64,000 nt of DNA from Tillandsia leiboldiana (GCA_029204045.2 CM055074.1:16977164-17041163), one strand, 5' to 3'; shown: positions 20,102 to 30,642, counted from the first letter of the stretch. A program made the numbers and translations. The notes: generated from the sequence alone by a model not told the origin.

Positions 20102-20630
20102 TGTGGTGACCCAGATCTCTGCAGGGCTTCTACATTGTGACCATCAGCTTCTGGAGGCCTATGTGGGGTGTCGGTGGTGTTTCTGCACCAATTTGGACAC
20201 AAGTGATGGACTTCGGGTGTTAAAGGGATCACGTGGGTAATCGGAGGACCCCGTCGATTGTTTAGAAGTGGTTTCGCGTGAATCGGGCATAAAAATTGGA
20301 CTCAGTGCGGAATTTGGATTAAAAACGCCCTTCTGGATGCCTTCGACAAATTTTGGATTTGGAATTTGGCAAAACGGACAGCGAATTTGGATTCGGCGCG
20401 CGAAAACGATCGAAATGGGCTATTTAATTGTATTTTTCGGAGCTCGGATGACTTGGCACGATTTTCGAGGCAGCTGGGTACTGTTCCGGCCGGTCGGGCA
20501 TCGCCGGCGGCAGCGAGCATCGCCGGCGGCAGCGGGCAGCGACGCAGCGGGCGCGGGCAGCGGCGGCACAGGCGCGGGCAGGCGCGCAGGCGCGCCGGCA
20601 GGCGCGCGCGCGGTGCAGCGAAGGAGCGAG

Positions 20631-20934
20631 CCACGTGGCGTTTCCTGATTGGCTCGGAGTGGACACGTGGCATCGTGGGACTGGCTGGTGCACGGACGCG
20701 GTCTACGGAGCGGGCGGCAGGTTTCTCGGGGCGCGTGTACGGCATGGTCGCCGGCAGCGCGACGTGCGCGCAAGTGGGCACGCGGACCGAGGCGGATCGC
20801 GCGGGAAGGCAGCGCGGGGGGCCTGGCCACGTGTCGCGAGGGGAACGGCTGGGTTTGGTGTTTGCTGTGCGGCGTGCCACGTGGCGCTCAGGGATTGGCC
20901 CGTTTTGGTGTTTGCTGTTCTGGGACACGTGGCG
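20631..20934 (+). promoter_or_regulatory. Cluster of CACGTG (G-box/ABRE-like) motifs in the G2 U3
   Basis: Motifs are CCACGTGGCG at 20631, ACACGTGGCA at 20663, CCACGTGTC at 20827, CCACGTGGCG at 20877 and ACACGTGGCG at 20925. Equivalent boxes recur in the 3' LTR (about 37614-37917) and in the reversed LTR (about 4050-4310). CACGTG cores are known targets of plant bZIP and bHLH factors. Response to any particular signal is not shown. Confidence 0.6.
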
Positions 20935-21058
20935 CTCCAGGGTTGATTCGGGCTTTGACGGATTGGGGTACATTTTGGCGGCACTGTAGCAGCCCGAAAT
21001 TTTCGGGCGCCCGAAAGAGGGAACATGGATGGTATTTTTGGAATTGTTTTGTGGAGGC

Positions 21059-21066
21059 TATAAATA
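21059..21066 (+). promoter_or_regulatory. G2 LTR TATA box
   Basis: TATAAATA lies in a G/C-to-A/T transition about 45 bp downstream of the 16-bp palindrome TTTCGGGCGCCCGAAA. Confidence 0.65.
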
Positions 21067-24000
21067 CCCCCCTTTGGTTGAGATTTCGGGCCTTTTCCCG
21101 AGCTTATCTCCGACTGAGGGCTTAAGAGATTTTGTTCTTCATCTTGTACTCCACCTTGTGAAAGATTCTCAGATTTTTTTGGAGGCCTCGATATGCGCGC
21201 TTTCTGTGACGCGGCGCACTGCGACATTTCTTCGATTTTGGCTTCCACCGTCACCTTTCGGTCCGCGAGGCACCCTGGATCACCCCAATGGTATTTTGAG
21301 CTGATTTTTATGGCAACGCGTTCACGAGAGGTACGCCTTCGATTCTCGTGTTGATCACTTCATCTCAATTTGAGTTCTTGGCACAGTTTACGAGGCATCT
21401 CTGAGCCACTATTTTTCTGGTGGATTTTTGGACAGCGGAGGCTTGTCGGATTTTTATCTCTGCGCTTGTGCATCGGAATGAGGCATTTAAGGACTCGATT
21501 GATATCTACTCTTCGGGAGGAACGCACCCATATTTTTATTGGATTTTTATGAGTTCATTTCGAGGGTGAGAATTAAGCTTCTTTGCTGCTGTTTTTCCAG
21601 CAGGATTGTGTTCTTGAGGAAGTGGCTTCCAATGTTGTTCTAATTGTTTCTTGGCCTACAGGTGTCGGAATGAGGTGTATAAATACTCGTTTTGGGGCTA
21701 CTCGTCGCAAGGATCGCAACCGTGATTTTTCTGGGATTTTTAGAGGACTGTATGCAGGTGAAAATCCCCCTCCTCTCTGCTGGTTGGTTAAAACAGCGTG
21801 TGCTATTTTGGGGATATGTGGTGTTGGATATTGATTGTTGGTGATGTTGTTGGTTGGAACAGAGGCTTGTGCGGCTGATTACCGAGGGTGCGGTTTTGGC
21901 AGATTTTGGATAGCTTGTGATTGCGTACTTCACCGACTTCGGCTTTGCCTGCGGAAAGCGTTTCAGGTGGGTTGCTTCATCCCCGGAACCGGTGGACGGT
22001 TCTCTAATTCTATATGTTAGAATGCATGCATGATTAAATGTACAATTAATAGATTTGAGATGTAAGCATGGAATGTGGCCTAGATTTTGTGGATTAATGC
22101 TTACCTAATTATTGTACATGTTATTTAATCATTGACCTATTCATGTGGGTTTGACATTTTGGTAGTAGCGGGTTCTTAGCATGCCATGTTAGCACATAGT
22201 GTTGTACGATGATTGATCGTTCGAGGGGACGGGATAGTAGATCTATGTGCGGGTTATACTCTGAGGAGTTATTATGGATTATGGATCATGGATTTTGGGC
22301 AGGTGTAGTCCATAGATGATGTTGGCATGAGTTTATATTTATCTGAAGCTACTATCGATTATACTTCCTTTTATCTTGCTTGAGGACAATGCATGCTTGT
22401 ATGGACATCTAGATAGGCCATCTTTTACTGCTACACTTTCATATTGGGACTTGACTTAGGAGAAACCATCTTTGCTTCTTTTCCCCTTTTCTGTCAGTCC
22501 TATGGCTCATGTTGCTCGGGTTCGAGCAGGGATTTGGGATAGTGTAGCTGGGATCTTGGTGTCGGGGACAGGTTGTACCGGATTGTGGTAAGCAGGGTTT
22601 TCGGCGACCGCGGATATTGGGCGGTTGGCCGGGTGTGGGTTGTTGCACCAGGTTGTGGTTTGCGGGGTATTGCGGCAACCGCGGACATTGGGCGGTTGAC
22701 CGGAGAGTGCTTATGCATCAGATTGGGTATCAGGTTTCTTTAGTGGATGGAGTTTCCCACTTATTGTTTACTGTTGCATCAGATTAGGGATCGGGTTTCC
22801 CTTTAGTGGATGGATTCTTCCCACTTTGATCATAGTCATGATCTAGTCCTGCTATATAGAGATACTTGTGATACTGATGACAGAGATACTTTACTCGTGT
22901 GGGTCGCTCCTCTCGAGTGCCACTCCGGAGTAGGCGATTGATATATTGGCCAGTGAGTGCCAGGCAGTGAGCATCGGTCAGTGAGTACCGATTGGTTAGC
23001 AGATACTTGAGACAGCAGAGCAGGCAATACCAGTTTTACTGGTCGCACAATATTGGGTTTATTACAGGCATTTACTTTATTGTTGCTGTCACGCCCCGGG
23101 GGTTCGAATCGCGCGGAAGAGGAGCCACCGATGCCCCTGATTCAGCCATATATTTTTTTTGTAAAACATTACTCCCCGGCGCGTGCACAGACCCGCCGCA
23201 TACACAAATTCGCTATGCAAATGAGCAGAGGCCCCTTTGTATATGCACGGCGTCTCAACTACAAAGTGTCTCACAAGGCGTAGTACATACAATCTCTAAC
23301 CACATCAGTTGGGGTCTCGTACACATACAACCAAACAATTCACGTGACATTCTAGCATTCACTTAGAGCATAGAGGCCGGTGTTTTGAAAGGATAAATAA
23401 TCACAAGGTTTTGAAAGCGGCATCCACACGATGCCCTCGTTTGTGAAAACAGTTCGTAAACACATAAATCCCACAAGGTTTATAAAGCTTGGTGCCCACA
23501 CGACACCCACGTTTTAAAAATAGTTTTCGCAAACGGTTTTCTTTGTTTTTCATCGTTCAAAACGGCCAAGTAAGAGAGAACGTAGTATTCATTCAATTAT
23601 TCAAAAAGAAAGGAAAGAAAAGGGCAACATCCACTTCGACCCCACGGGGGTGTCGCAATCCACAACTAGCTACCATGAATAATAAAAGAAAAGGGAAAGA
23701 AGAGTCACTGTATCTGAAGTCACCCATAAATCAGATCAGCACCCTAACGTCCTCACCGGCGCCCTAGCACTCGCCCCTGGACGAACCTGTCACGAAGTGG
23801 GAAGTCAGTGACTAGAAATAGCATGATAAGCGTAGTAAACAAAGATAAGGCAAACCACAAACACCGGAGCAACTATCCCTCCCATGCACCTTCCACCTTA
23901 ACCACACCCTGTATCATTACGACATCGGGCACCTTCCCCGATGCCCACCGCCGAGCACCTGCCTCACAAAGCAACATCGGGCACCTTCCCCGATGCCCAC

Positions 24001-24133
24001 CGCCGAGCACCTGCCTCGGCCGCCGAGCACCTGCCTCGACGTCACCGCTCACACCCCCCACCCATGGGGGCCCCCATTCCTAACGCCACCTCCGCGTGGG
24101 GTACACGGGTCAACGTACCACTTTTCCGGAAAA

Positions 24134-24167
24134 GCACACCCTTGCGGTGGCCAAACCGCGGGTGTGC
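24134..24167 (-). other. Covarying LTR hairpin, G1 version
   Basis: The outer stem GCACACCC/GGGTGTGC, a two-base bulge, the inner stem GCGG/CCGC and the loop TGGCCAAA are seen. The homologous hairpin in the other Tekay family (7062-7095, 56399-56432) has GTACAC/GTGTAC, so a pair has changed on both sides. The second LTR copy is at 31698-31731. Confidence 0.6.
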
Positions 24168-24499
24168 GTGTAGCAAATTTGAGCCTCAGATTGACATTGA
24201 GTATCATAACATAACATAACAGGGTTAGTGCATAAACAGAAGGAGACTGACAATTCCACCTTGCCCCAACATGCTATTTCTAACAGTTAAACCCCATTCC
24301 CGAAACCCCCGGGAACGTACCCACCTTGTGTGCGTCGTCCTGCGTTCGTCCAGTCCGCGTCTGTGCTCCAGTCGCCCACAGCGTCCCGCACTCCTGAAGG
24401 AACATAGGCAAATCGAGACTTAGAAGTCCGAAACTTACAACGACTCCCTACAGCGTGCGGCGGAGTTCTTCGCACGGCACCGGCCCGTGCGACGAACAC

Positions 24500-25035
24500 C
24501 CTGCCAGGGCGCAGCCCCGCGCGGCACCAGCCCGCGCGGCGCCCCTCCTGCGGGCGGCCCCGCGCGGCCGAGCGCCGCGCGGGCGCGCGGCCCGCGGTGC
24601 GGGGCGGCCCCGCGCGGCACCAGCCCGCGCGGGCGCCCCCCTCCTGCGGCGGCCCCGCGCGGCCGAGCGCCGCGCGGGCGCGCGGCCCGCGGTGCGGGGC
24701 GGCCCCGCGCGGCACCAGCCCGCGCGGGCGCCCCCTCCTGCGGGCGGCCCCCGCGCGGCCGAGCGCCGCGCGGGTGCGCGGCCCGCGGTGCGGGGCGGCC
24801 CCGCGCGGCACCAGCCCGCGCGAGCGCCCCCTCCTGCGGGCGGCCCCTGCGCGGCCGAGCGCCGCGCGGGCGCGCGGCCCGCGGTGCGGGGCGGCCCCGC
24901 GCGGCCGTGCGCCGCGCGGGCGCGTGGCCCGCGGTGCGGGGCGGCCCCGCGCGGCACCAGCCCGCGCGGGCGCCCCTCCTGCGGGCGGCCCCGCGCGGCC
25001 GAGCGCCGCGCGGGCGCGCGGCCCGCGGTGCGCGA
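24500..25035. repeat. GC-rich tandem repeat in the G1 LTR, period about 95 bp
   Basis: Unit boundaries marked by CCCGCGGTGCGGGG recur at about 24591, 24686, 24782, 24878, 24928 (a half unit) and 25022. The right LTR has the same array at about 32064-32600. Strong strand symmetry makes long open frames in several frames. Confidence 0.85.
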
Positions 25036-25613
25036 CGGCGCCGGGCCTCCTCCCTCCTCGTGACCAACAAAAGAAAGAAAGAGGGAGATTCCCCCGAACG
25101 AAACGCGTCCGACTCACCTTGATGTGCGAAAGAGGAGGAAGAGAGGGATCGTCCGCTTGCCTCCACCGGTCCACCCTTGCGGTGTGCTTGGTTTCTCTTT
25201 GCCGGCGGCTACGAGGGAGGAAGAAAAAGAAAAGAGGCGGCCACCAAAAGAAAAATAAGAGGAACCCTAATCCTCTTTCCCTCACGGCTACATATATATA
25301 CTAAGAGAATTAGGGTTTACCTTAAAAGGTGTGCGGCTGCCAACACGGATCCCGAGGCATCTAAGGGGGACCCCAACTTCGAGAATTAATTCTGGTCAGA
25401 CCGGGAGTCGGAAAAATAAACCGATCGCGCCCACGCGCTCCGTTCCGCGAGCTCTACCGCCTAAAATTATTTGCGGGCCCCGACGGTCTGTCCGGAAAAA
25501 TGCCAAAAATGAGGCCCCCGGTCAGGCATTACAAGAAGAGGGTGACCAGAAGGGTTAAGGAAAAGCCGGGTCTTACACCACTTACCGCTAAAAACAAGTT
25601 TCGTCCCCGAAAC

Positions 25614-28600
25614 TTAATCTTCCCCAGCGGCGAACAGGTCCGGGTAGCACTCCCTCATCTTTGACTCGGGTTCCCAAGTTGCCTCACGCTCTTCTTGATT
25701 GCTCCAAAGCACCTTTACGTAGGGAATCGTCCGACTACGCAGCTTTTTGTCCTCCCGGGCTAGGATCCGCACTGGTACTTCCGCGAAACTTAGATCCTCC
25801 TTGAGTTCAATCGCGGAGGCGTCAAGCACTCGCGATGGGTCGGGGAGGTATTTCCGAAGCATGGATACGTGGAACACATCATGAACGCGGTCAAGGTTCG
25901 GCGGTAGGGCGAGGCGGTAGGCTACCGGGCCGATGCGCTCCAGAATCTCAAACGGCCCTATGTACCGCGGGCTCAGCTTGCCCCTCAACCCAAACTGCTT
26001 CACCCCCTTCGACGGCGACACCCGCAGTAACACGTGCTCTCCCACCTGGAATTCCAAGTCGCGACGTCTCTGGTCCGCGTAACTCTTTTGCCGGCTCTGG
26101 GCGGTCGCCAAACGTCGCCTGATGAGGCGCACCCTTTCCTCTGTCTCGGCCACTAGGTCCGGCCCCAAAAACTTTCTCTCCCCCAGATCGTCCCAGCAGA
26201 TCGGGGATCTACAGCGTCTGCCGTACAACGCTTCATACGGCGCCATCTTAATGCTCGCTTGGTAGCTGTTGTTATAAGCGAACTCTGCAAGGGGTAGGTA
26301 GCGCGACCATCCGTCTCCTAAATCCAGCACGCACGCCCGAAGCATGTCCTCGAGTATCTGGATCACCCGCTCGGATTGCCCGTCCGTCTGGGGGTGAAAG
26401 GCTGAGCTGAAGTGTAACTTGGTCCCCAAGGCTCGTTGTAGACTCTTCCAAAAGTTCGAAACGAACCTCGTGTCCCTGTCCGAGGTGATCGTCGTTGGCA
26501 CCCCGTGCAGCCTTACAATCTCGCTGAGGTAGACCTGTGCCAGCCGGTCACGTGTCCAGGTCGTGTGGATGGGTAGGAAGTGAGCTGACTTCGTTAGCCG
26601 ATCCACGACAACCCAGATAGCGTCGTGTCCCTGTTGCGAACGGGGGAATCCGGTGACGAAGTCCATTGTGACTTGCTCCCACTTCCATTCGGGCACGGGT
26701 AGAGGTTGCAATTTCCCCGCCGGCCGCTGATGCTCGGCTTTCACCTGTTGGCAAATCAAACAGTGAGCCACGAACAGCGTCACATCTCCCTTCAATCTTG
26801 GCCACCAGAAGGTCTGTCGGATATCCCGGTACATCTTGGTGCCTCCAGGGTGCGCCACGTAGGGGGCGCAATGTGCTTCAGTCAGGATTTCTTTCTTTAG
26901 ATCCGGCAGATCGGGCACGCAGATCCGCCCTCGGAACCGAAGGGTGCCGTCCGTTCCCACTGCAAAGTCTCCTTCTTGCTCCGGTGAAATCCTATCTCGT
27001 TCCAGCTGTAGCTGCGGATCCGCACCTTGGCCTTCCCGAATCCTCTCCAATAGGGTCGGCGCGACTGTTAGGGTCAACAGTCGCTCAACCGTCCCTGCTG
27101 GTACCACTTCCAACCTCAATCGTGAAAATTCCGCGATCAAGTCGTTCTGCTGCGTGATCGCGCCCGCCGAAGTTCCTTCTGCTTGTCCCTTTCGGCTTAG
27201 AGCGTCGGCTACCACATTTGCTTTCCCCGGGTGGTACTGGGTGGTTAAGTCGTAGTCCTTCAGTAGCTCCAACCACCTCCTCTGCCGTAGGTTAAGCTCC
27301 TTCTGGGTGAAAAGGTACTTAAGGCTTTGGTGGTCCGAGAACACGTTGCAATGCACACCGTAGAGGTAGTGCCTCCACAGTTTCAGAACGAAGACCACTG
27401 CGGCAAGCTCCAAGTCATGGATCGGGTAGTTCTGTTCGTAATCCTTGAGTTGTCTTGAAGCATAGGCAATGACTCTTCCTTGCTGCATTAGTACTCCTCC
27501 CAGTCCTATTCGCGATGCATCGCAGTAGACTTCGTAGTCTTCTCCAGGGGTTGGTAAGGCAAGCACAGGCGCTCTTGTTAACCGTTTCTTAAGTTCTTCA
27601 AAGCTCTCTTGGCATTGGACCGTCCATATGAACTTTACTCCTTTCCGGGTTAGGCGGTTCAGAGGGGTCGCAATCTTCGAGAAACCCTCCACGAAACGTC
27701 TGTAGTATCCCGCAAGGCCCAAGAAGCTGCGCACCTCTGTCACTGTGGTCGGCTGGGGCCAGTCGGTCACCGACTCCACCTTCTTGGGATCCACTGCGAC
27801 TCCTGCTGCTGAAATGATATGCCCTAGAAACCCCAATTCGCGAAGCCAGAATTCGCATTTCTTAAGTTTTGCGAACAGCTCCTGCTCCCTAAGGGTCTGT
27901 AGAACAATTCGAAGGTGCTCCTCGTGCTTCTCATCGGTGGTGGAGTAAATCTGGATGTCGTCGATGAAGACCACAACGAACTGATCCAGGAAGGGTCTGA
28001 AAACTCGGTTCATCATGTCCATGAACACCGCTGGGGCATTGGTAAGCCCGAACGGCATTACTGTGAACTCGTAATGGCCATACCGAGTCCGGAATGCCGT
28101 CTTCGGAATATCCTCGTCTCGAACTCTGAGCTGGTGGTAGCCCGACTGCAGGTCGATTTTTGAAAAGACAGTTGCACCCCGCAGCTGGTCAAAGAGGTCA
28201 TCAATCCTAGGTAAGGGGTACTTGTTTTTCACTGTGACTTTGTTGATTTCCCGGTAGTCGATGCACAACCGCAAGCTCCCGTCTTTCTTTCGTACAAAGA
28301 GTACAGGTGCGCCCCAAGGGGACACACTCGGTCGGATAAACCCCTTGTCCAGAAGGTCCTCTAGCTGCGCCTTAAGTTCCTTCAGCTCCGCGAAGGCCAT
28401 CCTGTAGGGGGCCTTCGTGATTGGTCGAGTGCCGGGTGGAAGCTCAATAGGAAAGACAACTTCTCGCTCGGGGGGTAATCCAGGTAGTTCGGCCGGAAAA
28501 ACATCTGGGAAGTCCCTCACCACAGGGATGTCGGGGAGTGCCGTGGAGGATCCGGCGGCCAGGGCCACCGACACCAAGTAGGCCAAACACCCGCCCTCTA

Positions 28601-28859
28601 CCAGCTTCCTGGCTCGGGATGCAGGAATCATGGAAGAAAAGGGAACGCTCTTGCAAGCCAAGTACACGTTCTCCGGAAAATCGGGGTACATCAGTCGTAC
28701 CTCGCGCTTCTCGCAGTCTATGACCGCAAGGTACCACGTGAGCCAATCCATTCCGAGCACTACGTCATACTCTTTCAATGGAATGACTACCAGATCCCAG
28801 GGGCACGGAAGCCTTCCCATCCATATAGGGCAGGAAGGCACCATGTTGCGTGCCTCCAA
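25614..28859 (-). CDS. pol: G1 pol: end of protease, RT, RNase H, integrase, chromodomain-like tail
   Basis: The 1081-codon open frame begins without an ATG. Approximate residues are: protease remainder to ~60, RT with FIDDI at ~300, RNase H YCDAS at ~445 and HDLELAAVVF after it, integrase zinc site (HPGGTKMY...CLIC) at ~670-700, catalytic MDFVTG, TSDRDTRF and SERVIQ at ~732, ~791 and ~829, and a C-terminal KVLWSNQ...ATWEPE segment at ~1050 resembling the chromodomain of Tekay elements. RT precedes integrase, as in Ty3/gypsy. Key catalytic residues are all present. It overlaps the gag frame by 95 nt and sits one base out of phase, the shift lying at the G7 run 28864-28870. Confidence 0.95.
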   Translation of the reverse strand: MEARNMVPSCPIWMGRLPCPWDLVVIPLKEYDVVLGMDWLTWYLAVIDCEKREVRLMYPDFPENVYLACKSVPFSSMIPASRARKLVEGGCLAYLVSVALAAGSSTALPDIPVVRDFPDVFPAELPGLPPEREVVFPIELPPGTRPITKAPYRMAFAELKELKAQLEDLLDKGFIRPSVSPWGAPVLFVRKKDGSLRLCIDYREINKVTVKNKYPLPRIDDLFDQLRGATVFSKIDLQSGYHQLRVRDEDIPKTAFRTRYGHYEFTVMPFGLTNAPAVFMDMMNRVFRPFLDQFVVVFIDDIQIYSTTDEKHEEHLRIVLQTLREQELFAKLKKCEFWLRELGFLGHIISAAGVAVDPKKVESVTDWPQPTTVTEVRSFLGLAGYYRRFVEGFSKIATPLNRLTRKGVKFIWTVQCQESFEELKKRLTRAPVLALPTPGEDYEVYCDASRIGLGGVLMQQGRVIAYASRQLKDYEQNYPIHDLELAAVVFVLKLWRHYLYGVHCNVFSDHQSLKYLFTQKELNLRQRRWLELLKDYDLTTQYHPGKANVVADALSRKGQAEGTSAGAITQQNDLIAEFSRLRLEVVPAGTVERLLTLTVAPTLLERIREGQGADPQLQLERDRISPEQEGDFAVGTDGTLRFRGRICVPDLPDLKKEILTEAHCAPYVAHPGGTKMYRDIRQTFWWPRLKGDVTLFVAHCLICQQVKAEHQRPAGKLQPLPVPEWKWEQVTMDFVTGFPRSQQGHDAIWVVVDRLTKSAHFLPIHTTWTRDRLAQVYLSEIVRLHGVPTTITSDRDTRFVSNFWKSLQRALGTKLHFSSAFHPQTDGQSERVIQILEDMLRACVLDLGDGWSRYLPLAEFAYNNSYQASIKMAPYEALYGRRCRSPICWDDLGERKFLGPDLVAETEERVRLIRRRLATAQSRQKSYADQRRRDLEFQVGEHVLLRVSPSKGVKQFGLRGKLSPRYIGPFEILERIGPVAYRLALPPNLDRVHDVFHVSMLRKYLPDPSRVLDASAIELKEDLSFAEVPVRILAREDKKLRSRTIPYVKVLWSNQEEREATWEPESKMRECYPDLFAAGED

Positions 28860-30408
28860 GGATCCCCCCCGCGGTGTGTACGGTCATCAAACTGGGTAAG
28901 GGTCTCAACTCAAAATCATGGGTCAGTGCGAAGTCTCGGGACATAAACGAGAGGGTCGCTCCGGTGTCAAAAAGGGTTCTAGCGCGATAAACAGAAGCAA
29001 GAGTGATACCTGCGACGACGTGCTCAGACGGGTGCGTCTCCTGCTGACCCATCGAATAGACGCGGCCTCCCGAAGGCGGTGGCTTTTCCCCTACAGATCG
29101 GGGTGCTGGCGGTCTGGGGGCTGACGTCATTGGCGCTTTCCCCCGCCCTGCGTGCTGGGGTGAAGGCACGGAGGCTGCTGAAGATGTGGTGCCTTGGTTC
29201 AGGGGACAGTTGAAACGGAAGTGTCCCTGCTTGCCACATCGGAAACAATGGTCCTGTCTCTTGGAGCAATCCATCACTCGGTGCGCCCCGCCGCAGATCA
29301 CGCATGAGCGGTCCTCCGGGCGTTGTCCCTCTCCCGGCGCTCCCCTGGTCCTTTGCTGGGGCCTCCACCGCTTAGGGGGCCGATTCCCGCTGGAGGAGCC
29401 CCCTCCCCCTGAAGCCGTCTGGGTCCGCTTCCTGTCGTCTTGCTGGTGGGAGCCTTCCCTTCGGGCGCGCGTGACGGCAAAGCCTCGCTCCACGATGGTG
29501 GCTCGGTCGACCACCTTCTGAAAGGTATGCAGATCCGCCGCGTCCACCACTTGGAAAATGTCAGTCCTCAATCCATCCACAAACAGTTGTGCCTTATGGG
29601 ATTCGTCCCGAATGACGAACGGGACACAGTTCGCCAGTCTCACGAACTCCCTCTGGTACTCCATTACTGTTTTGGTTCCCTGCCTGATGTGGTTTAGGTC
29701 GTCCTCCAGTTGTTTCTTCACGCTGTTGGTAAAGAACGCCCCGAATAGCTGCTGTTTAAAGGTAGTCCATGACGGAAGGGTAGCGCCCGACGCAGAGTCG
29801 GGGCGTACGGTCTTCCACCAAATGCGGGCGTTCCCCTCGAGCAAGTGGGCGGCCAGGGGGACCCGCTCATGGTCTTCCATCAATAGGTCCTCGAATAATT
29901 TCTCCATCGTATCCACCCATTTCTCCACAACCCAGGGGTCCGTCGTGTCCCCCTCGAACGTTGGCGGATCGTATTTCTTGAAGTCGGCCAGGTTGGCGCG
30001 CACACGGTCTCGCTCGTTTGGTAGGTTCGCCCCCTCCTTCGCGACGTTGGCGGTCGCGGCGGGAGTGGGTAACACTACCGTCACACTCGGAGCAATTCCG
30101 ACGATTGGTGTCGCCGCCGGCCCTGCCGTTGCCGTCGAAGGGGCCACCTCTGGGGCCGAGGCCCGGGTGGGGGCAGCCCCTCCTTCGGTCTCCATCACCG
30201 GTGCAGCTGGCCCCGGGAGAGGGCCCGGGGCAACCTCTGCCGTCGCAGCGGCCTGCTGTTGCTGCGTCAGTTGGCGCACGCGGTCGTTCAGGGCTGCCAA
30301 CTGTTCCGCCATCTCTTGTAGCTGCTGCCTTAGGAGCTGATTCTCCGCAGTCATCGCTTCCGCTGCGTCCGCCCCCGTGTCCTCGGCTGTGGATCTAGTC
30401 CTGGCCAT
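28765..30408 (-). CDS. gag: G1 gag and start of protease
   Basis: A 547-codon frame starts at an ATG. It has an N-terminal coiled coil (residues ~20-50), an Ala/Pro-rich linker, a retrotransposon capsid domain (~130-260), two knuckles (CVICGGAHRVMDC at ~369 and CFRCGKQGHFRFNC at ~390) and the protease DTGA at ~482. The last ~40 residues are out of frame: the true protease continues in the pol frame beyond the G7 run at 28864-28870. The start lies downstream of the PBS (30632-30642). It would form the particle and bind genomic RNA. Confidence 0.93.
   Translation of the reverse strand: MARTRSTAEDTGADAAEAMTAENQLLRQQLQEMAEQLAALNDRVRQLTQQQQAAATAEVAPGPLPGPAAPVMETEGGAAPTRASAPEVAPSTATAGPAATPIVGIAPSVTVVLPTPAATANVAKEGANLPNERDRVRANLADFKKYDPPTFEGDTTDPWVVEKWVDTMEKLFEDLLMEDHERVPLAAHLLEGNARIWWKTVRPDSASGATLPSWTTFKQQLFGAFFTNSVKKQLEDDLNHIRQGTKTVMEYQREFVRLANCVPFVIRDESHKAQLFVDGLRTDIFQVVDAADLHTFQKVVDRATIVERGFAVTRARREGSHQQDDRKRTQTASGGGGSSSGNRPPKRWRPQQRTRGAPGEGQRPEDRSCVICGGAHRVMDCSKRQDHCFRCGKQGHFRFNCPLNQGTTSSAASVPSPQHAGRGKAPMTSAPRPPAPRSVGEKPPPSGGRVYSMGQQETHPSEHVVAGITLASVYRARTLFDTGATLSFMSRDFALTHDFELRPLPSLMTVHTAGGILGGTQHGAFLPYMDGKASVPLGSGSHSIERV
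28864..28870 (-). other. G7 run at the G1 gag/pol frame change
   Basis: Seven G residues (sense strand) inside the protease coding region mark the place where the conserved protein passes from the gag frame to the pol frame. A single-base length change there accounts for the offset. It could be a mutation, a sequencing error or a slippage site. Confidence 0.7.
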
Positions 30409-30631
30409 GATCTGAACATTTGCACGAACCAGTTACTCCTAGTTTAAATAAGACGGCACGCCACTAGTGCTGGCACTAGAGGGAGAAAAGAAAAGAACAC
30501 TAATTCCCTCCCCCCTTTTTCCCCCAACGAGCACTCGCGTTTTATTTATCCCGTGTTCACTTTATTACTCAGTAGCCAGAGTATTGCGCCCGTGGATGTT
30601 AGGCCCCGACTGTTGTGGTTAAAGTTTACCT

Positions 30632-30642
30632 CTCTGATACCA
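30632..30642 (-). promoter_or_regulatory. G1 primer binding site
   Basis: The minus strand reads TGGTATCAGAG, eight bases from the LTR terminus GTGACA, matching the 3' end of initiator Met-tRNA. G2 and G3 use the same site with similar spacers. Confidence 0.9.

Larger units (their letters stand above)
20102..23086 (+). repeat. G2 5' LTR, first part
   Basis: It begins TGTGGTGACCCAG, as does the 3' LTR at 37133. It has a U3 with CACGTG boxes (20631-20934), a perfect palindrome TTTCGGGCGCCCGAAA at about 21000-21015, TATAAATA at 21059-21066, and a long downstream leader. A tandem duplication of about 85 bp (GCGGCAACCGCGGACATTGGGCGGTTG type) is at about 22570-22700. It ends with GTTGC (23082-23086), one TSD copy of G1. 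Confidence 0.88.
23087..25577 (-). repeat. G1 3' LTR
   Basis: Plus-strand ends are TGTCACGCCCCGGGGG and ...GGGTCTTACA. It includes the duplicated CATCGGG/CCCGATG hairpin (23923-24002), the 14-bp palindrome CTTTTCCGGAAAAG (24121-24134), the GCACACCC/GGGTGTGC hairpin (24134-24167) and a GC-rich tandem repeat (24500-25035). The long open frames on both strands of that repeat are artefacts. A purine-rich tract (sense GCGGTAAGTGG) precedes the LTR in the sense direction at 25578-25590. Confidence 0.95.

Noticed and set aside
24287..25304. Several long open frames on both strands (up to over 300 codons), Pro/Ala/Arg/Gly rich
   Set aside because: They lie on the ~95-bp GC-rich tandem repeat of the G1 LTR, appear in up to five frames at once, and recur in the second LTR at 31851-32869. 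Stop codons are absent because of base composition.
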